DNA from: Setophaga petechia
Lineage: Eukaryota > Chordata > Aves > Passeriformes > Parulidae
NCBI GenBank assembly: GCA_024362935.1
Contig: JANCRA010000025.1
Location: 14,100,936 to 14,164,935, forward strand
Length of the DNA stretch: 64,000 nucleotides
Direction: 5' to 3'
Shown here piece after piece: positions 1 through 10,440 of the stretch (positions are counted from its first letter, which is position 1; every line of letters begins with the position of its first letter). The notes beneath the pieces are model-generated. The model had not been told where the DNA came from. It did no database searches and saw only the letters and a list, made by a program, of their open reading frames with translations. Both the position numbers and the translations under genes were made by a program.

Positions 1-111
1 CACTGAAAGTGTGAGACGGTTCAAATCCAAGAGACTCTCGTCTCCTAAATCCCATAGCTGTATACTCAAATGCAATTAACATATTTCAAGCACTAAAGAG
101 AAAGTGATTAC

Positions 112-246
112 CTTCTTCTGTCACACTGTGAGAGGCACCTTCTGCTTCTTCTTCTTCTTCTTCTTCATCCTCAGAGACTTTCAGCTCTGCCCCTTCTGCA
201 CCACTCTGACGTAAGCGAAACTCCGCTTCTGCATCAGAGGCGATGT
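112..246 (-). CDS. MICAL3: MICAL3 exon E25: poly-Glu region, last exon in window
   Basis: This is a 135-base, phase 1-1 exon. The acceptor is TTTTTTCCCTGCATGATCAG and the donor is AGAAG followed by GTAATC. It encodes IASDAEAEFRLRQSGAEG, then AELKVSED, seven consecutive Glu residues, AEGASHSVTEE and half a codon. The seven Glu codons are all GAA, a pure triplet run that may vary in length. The E-L-x-V-S-E-D-E core matches MICAL3 as I recall it; the flanks are divergent. The coding sequence continues left of the window. Confidence 0.9.
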
Positions 247-828
247 CTGATCATGCAGGGAAAAAACCAAGAGAACTTGGATGCAAGTCCCTCAGGACAT
301 AATACTTTCTATTCACATGGTGCTAACCACTTTCATAACCTGAACACTTAAATGTTCACTCCTTTTTTGGTGCTAATTAGTCATTTAAGCAGTAAATGTA
401 AGCAGTAAATGATTGGACTGTTAGTACAAAGAGTTAAATCAGTAACTGAAGTTCCCTTATCAGTTGTCTGGAAAATGTTCCATGTTTTCTGCCATATGCA
501 GTTAATTTTACAATAGCACAGGAAGCATTCTGACAGTATTACAGACCTTTCACAAATTTAATTCTATTTCTGTTATTCATCAGGATTAGTATTGAATACA
601 GACACAAGACATGAGGTGAGAGGACATGAGAAATTCATTACATAATCCAGGACATTGAGGTTCTTCTCTTTCTTTTTGTCCCTCACTCCTGGCTCCCTCT
701 TAGATATTTGAAACAAACTCCCACACCTCTAAAAATAAGACCAGGTTTAAGTACCCTCATGCAAAGTGTTCATTGCCAATACATTCTGTTCACACAACAG
801 GTTTAAAGGCTGCACAGTGGTACCCTAC
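247..828 (-). other. Intron between E24 and E25
   Basis: This is a 582-base AT-rich intron. I see only short pyrimidine runs and no repeat family or RNA gene. Confidence 0.8.
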
Positions 829-933
829 CATCGTCCAGCTCTGCACCCGTGTCTCCCTCTTCACCTGCCTGCCCTTCTGTGTCTGCAGGCTCTGTGCCCA
901 GCTCATCCTCCACATCATCCTCCTCACATGGAG
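829..933 (-). CDS. MICAL3: MICAL3 exon E24: acidic region
   Basis: This is a 105-base, phase 1-1 exon. The acceptor is AATATATTCTAG and the donor is GATG followed by GTAGGG. It encodes PCEEDDVEDELGTEPADT, then EGQAGEEGDTGAELDD. It aligns by eye with the E-E-D-V-D/E-x-E...G-D-T-G-A-E-L-D-D segment of mammalian MICAL3. Acidic and disordered, it has no folded domain. Confidence 0.92.
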
Positions 934-3630
934 CTAGAATATATTCAAATATTGAGGGGAAAAAGAAAAGAAAACAAACACTACACAGTGAAAAAGTTCT
1001 ATATTGAACTGCACCGATAGTTTATACCAGAGATGTTTATCAGTTACTGTCAATACAAGAAATCCTGAAATGTGTCACCTGGAGAGACATCTATGTTGAA
1101 GTGACACTTCCAGACTCCAGTGACTCAAGGAATGCCTACCCTTGGGAGTATCCAAAGCACTTACAGTGAAAGCTGACAGGGTTTTTCTGAGAAACAGGTG
1201 CTGTGAAAAATCAAACAAGAAGGGGACTGGGAGGACATCAAACCAGAATAGAGGTTACTGTTCTTCCAGGAACATTTTGGGTTTTTCTTTACCACAACAG
1301 AACAGTTACCAACACTTGATAGCATATGTGTGTTAGGTCAAAACTGGAACCTCAAAATTAACCAGGACTGTTCATCTTGAAATTGAAACTGGCTTTGAGG
1401 ATGTAAGTCAGAGAGAGAGTCTGGGTATGGGATTTACCATTATTACACTTGGAAACTGTTTAACTCTGTGCAGCTACAGCAGTCTTTGGTAATAAGGTCT
1501 AAGAAAATGCATATGCTGTACAAGTGACTAGTGCACAAATTGAAATACTTTGAAGTAATTAAAATGAGATATATAAAACTTTTTTTTATGTTACAGATCA
1601 TTAATTGAGACACTTGTAAGTAATTCAAATTAATTATTCAAAACTTTTTTTTTTCCATTTACAGACCACAATTTGATTTACTAGGTCAAAACAAAGAAGA
1701 GATTCTTGAATTTGTAACTCTGAAAACTATGACAGCTGACACTACTGCTTTTGACAGCATTTAATTACAGGAGGAGAGACAAGACCAAAGTGTGGAGTAT
1801 AGATCTCATTATTAAATGATACTTTAAAAAAACCCCCTTGAAATGGATTATTTGCTGCTTTTCTTTGGTTAAACATTTCCATTAAACATAATTGAAATGT
1901 TAAAAAAAAGTGAGCACTTCCAGTTCCTGATCCTTTTATTTACTAGTGATGAAGTGGGTCTTGGCAATCTTGAAAACAAACTAACCCTCCCTAAAACTGA
2001 AGGTCTTGCAGCCTCTCCTTTAATACAGGTTTTTGCTTATTTCAAAAGACAACCTTCAGCAGCTGGTTTGTCTTCTTCCTTCAACCTGACAATTTCCTTT
2101 TTTCCATGCTCTGTAGTGAGCATGGATTAGTTTATTTTCTGTCAGCTATTGTGAAATGCAGTTCCACTCATGTGTGATAATGTACTGGCCTATTCCTTTA
2201 CATCAGAGGATTATCAAATCCAGACCCTTACCTATGTCAAGCACAGGAAAACTGAATCATGTGGAAAAGGCTGGAGTGCCCACAGGAGCATTTATAAATC
2301 TACTGAACAAAATCAAACCATGTCCCAGTCTGATCATTGCTTAGGTATGCAATAGCTTATGTTATTTTGGAAATGATAATGTCATGGAATGGCTTTATGG
2401 TAACAGCAAATGGGAGTAATCTTAATCAAATCTCACAAAAACCATAACTAATGTTAAGAATATCTGAATCCAGTATGTATGTGTGGGTCTTCAGATTCAG
2501 AAACCATGAATGGATGTGACACACACGGATTATGTTGGAGAGAGAGGAGAAAATCAGGTTTTAAATAGGTTGGTACAAAAAACTCAATGGTAAGATTACA
2601 GATGCATCAATAAGTAACAACTTGGTGCAAGGGTGGATCCCATTCTGAGGGACACAGGAAGCTTGCAGTGGCTGGTTATATGATACATATACTGTGCATA
2701 TACAAATATGCAGTTAGGATGAGGAGCAAGAGGCCAAAAGCTGTCACACAATAACTCAGAAGTTACACACTACTGCAGCCAGAAACTGGGATCAGCACTT
2801 GGTTCATATTAGCTGGCAGCTGTGAGCAGCCTGCATCCTGTGCAGACACCTTGTAAACACTGCTGACTTGCCAAAGCAGCAGCAGAAGCAAAGTTTTAAA
2901 GGCAAGCTGGCTATTCTGATGTGCCAAAGCAACTCAGCTGTAGATCAACTACCCAGCACAGAGTGCTCCACTAATTCAGACACCTTCACAGCTTTACACA
3001 ATGTACTCCCTCACTGTCATCCCAGAATCTTCAGGCTCATCGGTTTGTAACAGAGCTTAGAGGACCACGCAAAAAAAATCAGCTGAGCTCTACCATCCTT
3101 CAAGGTTCCTGAGACTTTCCTGAATAAAAAGAGATACAACAACCACCACTATTCCTAAAGATCTTAGCTTCAACTTACTCTTCTTAGCAGTTTTCATCAC
3201 CACACAACTACAGTTTGCAGTTGCTACAGAGAGGTGCAATTGCTTTAAGCACTCTCTGTCACTTAACCTTTCAACTGCAAGAAAGCCCCGCGTTCTTTGA
3301 GTCTAAGGGTTGGGGGAAGAAAACCTGGCCCATCTTCAGTTGCCCAAGCAAATCTGAGCGCTCAGCTGGATCCCTCCTGCATTGCTGCCCCAGGATGAGC
3401 TGTCCTTGGCCTGCCTGCCGAGGGTTAGGGTGAGTGTGGAGCTCATGCGAGAAGGGGCTGTCTGAGCAAGGCGGACATGCACACTCCCCGTCCCCCCTCC
3501 ACCTCCACTCATGCAGTAGCGACAGGGCCGGAAGTTCCAGGGTTAAAGGACCAGCTCAGCTGCTGAAGGCACGGAGAAGAGAGGGGCAGGGTTATTGTGC
3601 ATTGGAATACATAGAACATCACCAAACTAC
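934..3630 (-). other. Intron between E23 and E24
   Basis: This is a 2.7-kb intron. Most of it is plain AT-rich sequence. The part nearest E23, about 3.3-3.6 kb, is richer in GC and CpG than the rest. Plus-strand open stretches there (3215-3697) have no recognisable product. No repeat family was recognised. Confidence 0.7.
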
Positions 3631-3693
3631 CTCCAGGGACCGTCTCCAGCCACGCCTGTACCGCCTCATGGCGTACGGAGGGAAGGTCGGATG
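3631..3693 (-). CDS. MICAL3: Candidate MICAL3 cassette exon E23
   Basis: This predicted 63-base, phase 1-1 exon has a strong acceptor (TTTATTGTTTTTTAAATTCAG) and a GAG-GTAGTT donor. Read in the gene's phase it gives ASDLPSVRHEAVQAWLETVP and a final G, without a stop, and joins E24 as G-A-P. The AVQAWLETV stretch would form a short helix. Reading it in another frame gives a basic peptide that does not suit this acidic region. The segment is unusually rich in CpG for this intron. Skipping restores the junction I recall from the human protein, so it is probably a cassette. Confidence 0.7.
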
Positions 3694-5821
3694 CTGAATT
3701 TAAAAAACAATAAATTGTAAGAAGTCAAAATTAGACCAGCAGTCAGAGTCTAAAACAGAAGAGTGTCAGAGGGAAATTTTTCAGTAGCAAATACAGGAAT
3801 AAAACCTATGAAATTTCAATCACCCAATTCCAGGCTTGAGAAGTAAATTGAGATAACACACAAGTGCCAGGAGCCTAATGTTCCTTTGGGATCTGTAATG
3901 TTAGAGGAAATATTCCTGTGTGGCACAGTGAGAACACCACCACATCTGACCAGCAGCTGCTGCTACCATGCTCCCCTTGGAACTCTGCAGAGGAGGGAAA
4001 CTGAGAGAAGGAAGAGCTGAGCAGTGAGAGAGGGGTCCCACGTGTCCCAGAACCTGCGGCCCAGCAGAGGAAGAAAAGCTCCCAAAGCAGAATGAGAGGG
4101 ATTTCTGGGAGCTGTGCCACTGTCCCAGGCTGTCACATCAAACCTTATCACTGCTGATGCCAGTGGGCTCTCCAAACACCTCAGATCATGGAACACAGCT
4201 CCTCAGCCAGGAACAATCTGTCTCTTAAACTCAGGTTGAAAACTTACAGCATTGCCACAAACAGATGTTGGCAACAGCCTTTGACATACCCAGACTGCTG
4301 ATAACACCTGCACACACCTCTGCCATATGACAGAGCAATAGAAGCAGCTAATTATACATTAAGATAGTCCTAGGTTGGCTCAGTTTCAGGGAACAGAAAT
4401 GAAATACTGACTCCCTTCCCAAAGGAATTTGGAAAGATCACAAAATCAATTTTGGAAAGATCACCTGTTGCTGGCAACTGTAATAGCCCCCCATAGAAAA
4501 GTAAGGATTGAACTCATGACCTTCAGATTACGAGAATAAAATACAAATCAAAATAAAAATCTGGAAACTAGAGTGACACAGACCCCCCAAGTAGAAGCAC
4601 AAGTAACCTTAATTGTTGTAAATTTAAGAAACATTGCTAACATTTTTTACTTAGAGTTTAAAATGTTAATCAACCACTCTAGCAATACTGAAAGTCACAG
4701 AGAGTTGGACACAGCCCATTTCTGTGGCTGCAGTGGGAATAAAATACTCATCTCTTATTTGTAGGGGGCTGATTTCACACCAGAAAATCCCAGTGCATTC
4801 TACAAACTGCAAACATAAGTATAGTCAAACTGATCTAGAGTTGTGTATCAAGTTAGACCAGGATTAAAAAAGCCCCTATACCAAACATCTAAAACTGTAA
4901 GGAAAAGATAATTATCTGGAATAGAAAAGAATCAAGTATCATGAGGTAGAGCTCTGGATTTTTAAACTAATTTCATTTTTTTCTGTGCAAGACAGCCCTT
5001 CTCACACAGATATATTCCCTGTACAATTGTGTCACCATGGTTGCAGACTGAGAGAAGACCACTGCTCATCAGCTGCTTGGTAAACTTTAAGCCCACAGAT
5101 AAAGCACTTATGACATACTTACCTTAAGACATGAACAAGGTCAGCAGGGACTGCTGGAAGGTGCTCACATGAGATCTACACTATTGGCATTTTCCCCCTC
5201 CAAAGTATTCCTTTGAGTAACTGACAATTTGCACAACAGAGGTAGATATACTGTCAAATCTTAAACACAGGGAGTCAAAGCCATCACTGATCAGATGTGC
5301 AAGCCCTTTGACCCCCATCACTCCCTGCTCATACCAGATGCAGTTACATACTTGGAAAAGAAGCAGCAGAGGAACACACTCAGTACAGAAGCTGACCCTG
5401 TTCTATCTTTGCTCTAGTAGCTACATAACACAGCCCCTCAGCTTTCCCTAGAAAGTGTCATTTTCCCTGCCACAAAAAGCACAAGACTACTATTAGCATC
5501 CCTACTCAGTTACAGAGGGCTGATTGCCAGCACTACCAAATCATGTGTGGTGAGGAAAAATGCTATGGAGTCAAAGCAGGCAGACAGATAGGCCAGAAGT
5601 CACACTGTCACAGAGCTGAGAAAGCAGCAGTTCTAAACAGACACTGACCTGAAAAGCAAAAAGTTTAACCAAGTGTAATTTCAGTGCAATTTGAAAGCAG
5701 CTCCTTTCAATCACTGCTGCCCTTGCTGAAGTCATTGGTCTTGAAGGGTGCAGAAGCAACAGAGTTAAACAGCTGCAACTGGGATCCAGGAACTGCTGGT
5801 GTGGGGCTTGGGGGAGATTAC
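3694..5821 (-). other. Intron between E22 and E23
   Basis: This 2.1-kb intron contains the tRNA-Met-like fragment at 4485-4536. I recognise nothing else in it. Confidence 0.7.
4485..4536 (-). pseudogene. Decayed 3' half of an elongator tRNA-Met-like gene
   Basis: Read on the minus strand, the segment TCTCGTAATCTGAAGGTCAT followed by GAGTTCAATCCT closely matches the anticodon arm, variable loop and T arm of eukaryotic elongator tRNA-Met as I recall it. The T-loop part GAGTTCAATCC is a near-consensus B box. The anticodon position reads CGT in place of CAT. The 5' half is absent and the acceptor end is spoiled by an insertion before GGGGGC. It is a truncated pseudogene or a tRNA-derived retroposon remnant, not a working tRNA. 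Confidence 0.5.
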
Positions 5822-5959
5822 CTCTGGAGGTGGAGGACTTTGAGGCTGAGACCATTTTTTCCTCCTCCTCTTTCTCACGGATGTGTGTCCAGTGCACATC
5901 TGCCAGGATCTCCAGAGGATCAACCGGATTTACAATCTGCTGCAGCCTAAGGTTTCCAG
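5822..5959 (-). CDS. MICAL3: MICAL3 exon E22
   Basis: This is a 138-base, phase 1-1 exon. The acceptor is CTCCTGCTAG and the donor is CCAGAG followed by GTAATC. It encodes GNLRLQQIVNPVDPLEILAD, then VHWTHIREKEEEEKMVSA and SKSSTSR. The block DPLEI.ADVHWTHIRE.EEEE is conserved in MICAL3. The end is Ser-rich and begins the disordered, acidic C-terminal part. Confidence 0.95.
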
Positions 5960-8900
5960 CTAGCAGGAGGAGGGCATGGCATAACAGGTTGTAGGCAGGG
6001 TGCATGAAGGGCAGGGAGGAAAAGATGGGAGAACAGTGGAAAGGAAAGGTAGCACATCATAGGAAAGGAAATAAGAAAAGAAAATATTATTGGCTAAGGT
6101 CAGTTTGCAAGACAGACAGAAAAAGCTCAGCACTGTGTGCACACGCATCCACCAGTACAGCTCCTCACACCTCCCATCCAAGCTGAGTCACGCCATTCCA
6201 AGGCAGAGGGATGCCATTAAAGCATCATTGGACATCATGTCTATTGCAAGAAGCTTTGCTGAAATGAAAGAAGTTCTCTGGGTGTCCAACAGAATGTGGT
6301 ATGTAAATACCCATTTAGCAGAAATTCCCAGCTCCTTCCGCCTATTCGTTATGATTATTGCCAAAGATGTCTTGCTGTTAAAGGTGAGGAAAAATCTCCA
6401 CCTGACTGATGCAGCAGGACAAAAGGTTTTTCATTCCTACTATTGGGCTAGGCACTTCTTTCTAGTCTGGGTACACACTTTGTTAATTAAATAATATGAT
6501 GGATCTGAGAGTTTCATGTGTGTATGTGCATATGGGCACATGCTCATTTTAGCACCTAAAACCATTTTGTTTACTCCTGGCTCTTTTGTACTGACTTGCT
6601 CAAAGGGAGAATTTTTTTTCCTGAAGGATAACAGCATTTTGGTTGTGACTTAACAGCTTCCCAGAAGGGAATTCCTGTCACACAAATTATTCTGTTTAAG
6701 AGAAATAGCATTACTCTTCAATTACTTGCCTACACAAAGCTCAGCTACTTATGGAATGTCAAAGAGAACAATGGGTACCTTAAGCAATTGATGAGCTTGT
6801 TTAACTTCTGCAGAACACCTGCCCTGGGAGCACTTACTCTGAGGTATTAAATTTATACACCCTGTCTCTATTGCTTGTCTGCTCTGGTTTTGTAACTCAG
6901 GCTTCATTTATCCATAACAAAAAAACTGGTTCTGCAGGGGACAGGTGTTCACCTGTACACTGTCTGCAGGAGTGGTCTTCAAAAGCAAACATCTCAGCCT
7001 GAAAGGAAAATGCCCACTTACTTTTAAAGTAGGAAGTCAATTTTCACAACTGGATTACCACTGAGTAAGGCAAAGCACTGTTGCAGCAGTTTAGAACCTC
7101 AAAAGCAGTTAGATTTTCATATGGTGCTCTAATGTTTGAAGGAAACAAGACACATTAGCAGCATTTAGAGCTTGCATTCATTATTTCCTGCTGTCTCATT
7201 TTAACAAGTTCCTCTCTTCCAGCCATGTTTTTCCCAGACATGACAAAGTGTTTGGGATTTCCATTTCAGGAATGACTATGTGTGAGATTTGGCATTAAAA
7301 CCACAGAAGAAACAGGCAGAAGGAACTGCAGGAAGGACAGAATCAGCAGATGGCCATTAAGGGAAAGGGGCTCAGAGGCACAAACCCAAATGCAGAGCAG
7401 GATTCACAAGGTAGCCAAGGATTCTGCAGCTTTATGTCTCTGTTGCCTCACCAGAGTGTTTTTGTATCAATTACACAACCACAAGGGCTGCCAGAGGCGC
7501 TGGCCATCCTGCAGGGACAGGAGCCTGGGCTGTCCCTGCCCTGTCCCAAAGCGCTTGCATGCAGCCCCCAGGATGAGTAGGGTTAGCGCTTGCACCAACA
7601 CACAAAGTCTGTGTTAAAAGGTTTAGGTTTGCAGCAGGGGCTGAGAAGTACAGAGTCACTCAGCAAGGCTTGGAAAGAGCAGGTCCCACATGATCTGCAT
7701 GTTTTCAAGTGGATTGCTCTGGGATTATACCACTGTAACCTACAGACCTTTAGTTTTTCCACAGAGGCTTGAGCCTGTCCTGTCCCTCTCACCTTTTCCA
7801 ATAAATAATGAGCAGCACAGCCAGACAGGAAGGGCTGCTGCTTGGCCTAGAGGCAAACCTAACACTTCTTTAATGTCTAAGTGCTTGAGAATTTCAAACA
7901 ACACGTGGTACAGCCTTTGCTCAGGGCTGCCTGCTCAGCTTTGCAGGAAACTGAACACTAATTGCACTTAGATTTGGAGTGGTAGCTTTCCTCCATTTCC
8001 ACTGCAGCAGCAGCACTTTATAAACTGTGGGCAGGCTCAACGTTTTCATTTTATTGGCTCAAGGTTTTCACTTTATTGCAGTAAGGAGCCAGGCCTGATG
8101 CACCCTGGCAACTACAACAGGGGGAACTTCTTCAGGTATGCCCTTCAGCCACCTTACTAATACTTCTCATTCTTATCACAGAAAAGTTAGATGGCAAATA
8201 AGTTATAATGCTTCTTCCATTTTTTTTCTCTCTTGGAAAGAAAAAAAAGAAAGTTGGAAGCTAAGCTACTGTTATTATAACCATCAGCTGTAAAATATGC
8301 AGTTTGACAGCTGCATATGGCCCCTTACATGCAGGAAAGCACTTTGATTTTCCTCTAATATATTCTGGCTCTGATGAACCACATTGAGGGAATAAGGGGT
8401 TAACAAGCTGTTGGGACCATGTGTTACAAAAAACCCAAAAATAAACTGCAAGAGAATGCATCATGGAAAATGACACAACCAGTTAGATTTGAATGTCTGA
8501 TTAATTTTATGACTATTATGTAACTGCTTGAAGAATCTTGAGGGATTGCTGTAGCTTGATTAGTTTCCTTCCAGACTCTTCCCCACAGACAGACACACAC
8601 ACAGAGGACAACAAAAAAAGCAACTTTGCTGACACAAGCAGTCTAAAACAGTACTTCTGATGTGTCCCATGTGTCTGAGATAATGCACAGGTGCAAGTAG
8701 TCTGTGTGTACAGAACAAATCTGATGCTCCTTATTACCTGGAAGTCACTGTTCATGTAAATTACAGCAGCAAATTGTCCAGGTTTTCTATAAATCCTGAG
8801 GTACTTGGTACCTTTATCACCTTCCTAAAACCAGTGGCAACGACAGATCCGATTTTTGGCACTTGAACCAGGAGATGAACAAGGGCTACTGAATCAGTTT

Positions 8901-9000
8901 TGAGGGAGCTGGTAACACAGTGAAATAAAACACAGAAACTCTTCATGTGGGACCTGCTCTTTAATACCTTCCCCTGGAGGTGGAGACAGTGTACGGGTAC
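5960..9000 (-). other. Intron between E21 and E22
   Basis: This is a 3.0-kb intron. It holds a near-duplicated 16-18 base phrase around 8041-8080 (TTTTCA.TTTATT repeated) and a short CA run near 8590. No transposon, RNA gene or further exon was recognised. Confidence 0.7.
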
Positions 9001-9090
9001 CTTTATGTGTACCCGAGTCCTCTTCATCTGAGAGACGTTGAAGCCAGAGGCCTTGCTGCAGCTCTCTCTCCCAAGGGTTATACTCCCCCT
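9001..9090 (-). CDS. MICAL3: MICAL3 exon E21, probably a cassette
   Basis: This is a 90-base, phase 1-1 exon. The acceptor is strong (TGCTTCCCTCTGCTGTAG) and the donor is AAAG followed by GTACCC. With the split Glu it encodes EGEYNPWERELQQGLW, then LQRLSDEEDSGTHK. The E-Y-x-P-W-E-R-E-L-Q core with two Trp residues looks like a short structured or binding motif in an otherwise acidic region. It sits between E20 and E22 in the correct phase. The human reference form I remember joins the equivalents of E20 and E22 directly, so this exon is probably alternatively used. Confidence 0.83.
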
Positions 9091-10213
9091 CTACAGCAGA
9101 GGGAAGCACACATCCACATTTAGCACCAGGCACACGTGTACACACACAAGCCATGGAGAGAGGAAAAGAGAGAAAGAGAGAGGACAGGATCAGAAAGAGA
9201 GACTGCCTGGGAATGCTGCAGCTCCCCGTAGTCCCGCTGTGTTCCAAGTGCCTGGCAGGAAAACTGCTCGAATGAAACAACATCCATCCAAGAACACCAC
9301 TGCTCAGCAGGCTGAACACACAACATGCATGTTGCCATACTCATAAAGAACTCTTGGTTTCCACAGACTGCACTCATGGACATTCAGCTCCTAGGCTGAG
9401 AAGGTAGCCAAGGAGCCTGCTGAGCTCATCAACGACACTGCCACTAAGACTCAACACTGGACCTCTGCTGGCAGTAGGCAGCCAAAGACCTTTACAAAAA
9501 AGCTCTTTGGAGTCTACAAGTCTCCTCAAAAAGGAAATGTGAGTATAAAGACAAAGACAAGAGCAGTGAGAAATTTGGCATGGTGGTGAAACACTGGAAA
9601 CATGTCTATTCCAAGCACAAACTTTGCATTTTGATGACTGAGACAAACACAGGGGAAGGAGTCTTTCCCTAAGGTTTTCCACAGAAATCTTTCAAAGCTA
9701 AAATGGGAACTGCCTGAACTCCCTTATTTCTCAAGGCCATCTTTTAACCTGGGAGAGCTAGAAGCACCTCCTTGTGCAATGCCCTGCTGACAGTGACAGG
9801 GCACTACCCCTTAGTGAGGCACTCTAAAACTGAAAACACTGCAACCACAATGCTTCCAGTTCCTGCTGTCAGAGAACAAAGGGCACATTCAAATCTAATT
9901 CCAAATAACTATAAAAACCAACCATAAGCCAATACAGCAGCACAAGGCTGTGAATTGACATGCTGGCATGGTGTATGGGAAGCATACTGTGTGAGTACTG
10001 GTACTCTAAACTGTCCTGTGGGCAAAGTCCTTCAGAATCCAGAATGAACCACCTCGAGCTTTCCTTGACAATAACTCCCTCAAAAATCAGAGCAACAAAG
10101 AAGCAAAAGAGGAAGTAAAATTTTCCAAGGCAAATCTTTCTTATTCTGTATGGCCAATACTCAACTCATTTTCCCCTGCTGGCTGGCAGAAAGAAAGGAT
10201 GAACCAAGCTAAC
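9091..10213 (-). other. Intron between E20 and E21
   Basis: This is a 1.1-kb intron. A purine-rich GAGA-type run lies at about 9153-9202 on the plus strand, which is pyrimidine-rich on the transcript strand upstream of E21. Nothing else was recognised. Confidence 0.7.
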
Positions 10214-10440
10214 CTTCACTTGACTCCTCATCTTCTTCCTCTTCGTATTCTTCTTCCTCATCATCATATTTGTACTCAATCTCATGATTTTGCTCAGCCT
10301 CAATCTCTTCTTCACTCTTTCCCTTCAGGAGGGCGTGGATACGCACAGCCTCTTTCCATGGCACACCACCCAGATCTGAAGGAGGTTGCTGTTCATCATC
10401 TTCCTCTTCATCTTCCTCCTCCATCTCAGATTCTGAACTA
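10214..10440 (-). CDS. MICAL3: MICAL3 exon E20: acidic region
   Basis: This 227-base exon enters at phase 2 and leaves at phase 1. The acceptor is AAAATCTTGCAG and the donor is GTGAAG followed by GTTAGC. It encodes SSESEMEEEDEEEDDE, then QQPPSDLGGVPWKEAVRIHA, LLKGKSEEEIEAEQNH and a second acidic tract that ends EEEEDEESSE. The DLGGVPWKEAVRIHALLKGKSEEE block between two Glu/Asp runs is a MICAL3 signature. The acidic runs are of mixed codons, so they are not a pure triplet repeat. Confidence 0.96.

Noticed and set aside
3215..3697. Two adjoining plus-strand open stretches in a GC-richer part of the intron
   Set aside because: No recognisable product. The minus strand of the same place gives a better explained exon candidate (E23).
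5571..6005. 144-codon minus-strand open stretch as a full gene
   Set aside because: Only 5822-5959 is coding (E22); the rest is intron read through both splice sites.
6090..6494. 134-codon plus-strand open stretch
   Set aside because: No start context, domain or homologue that I recognise, and it lies in an intron on the opposite strand.
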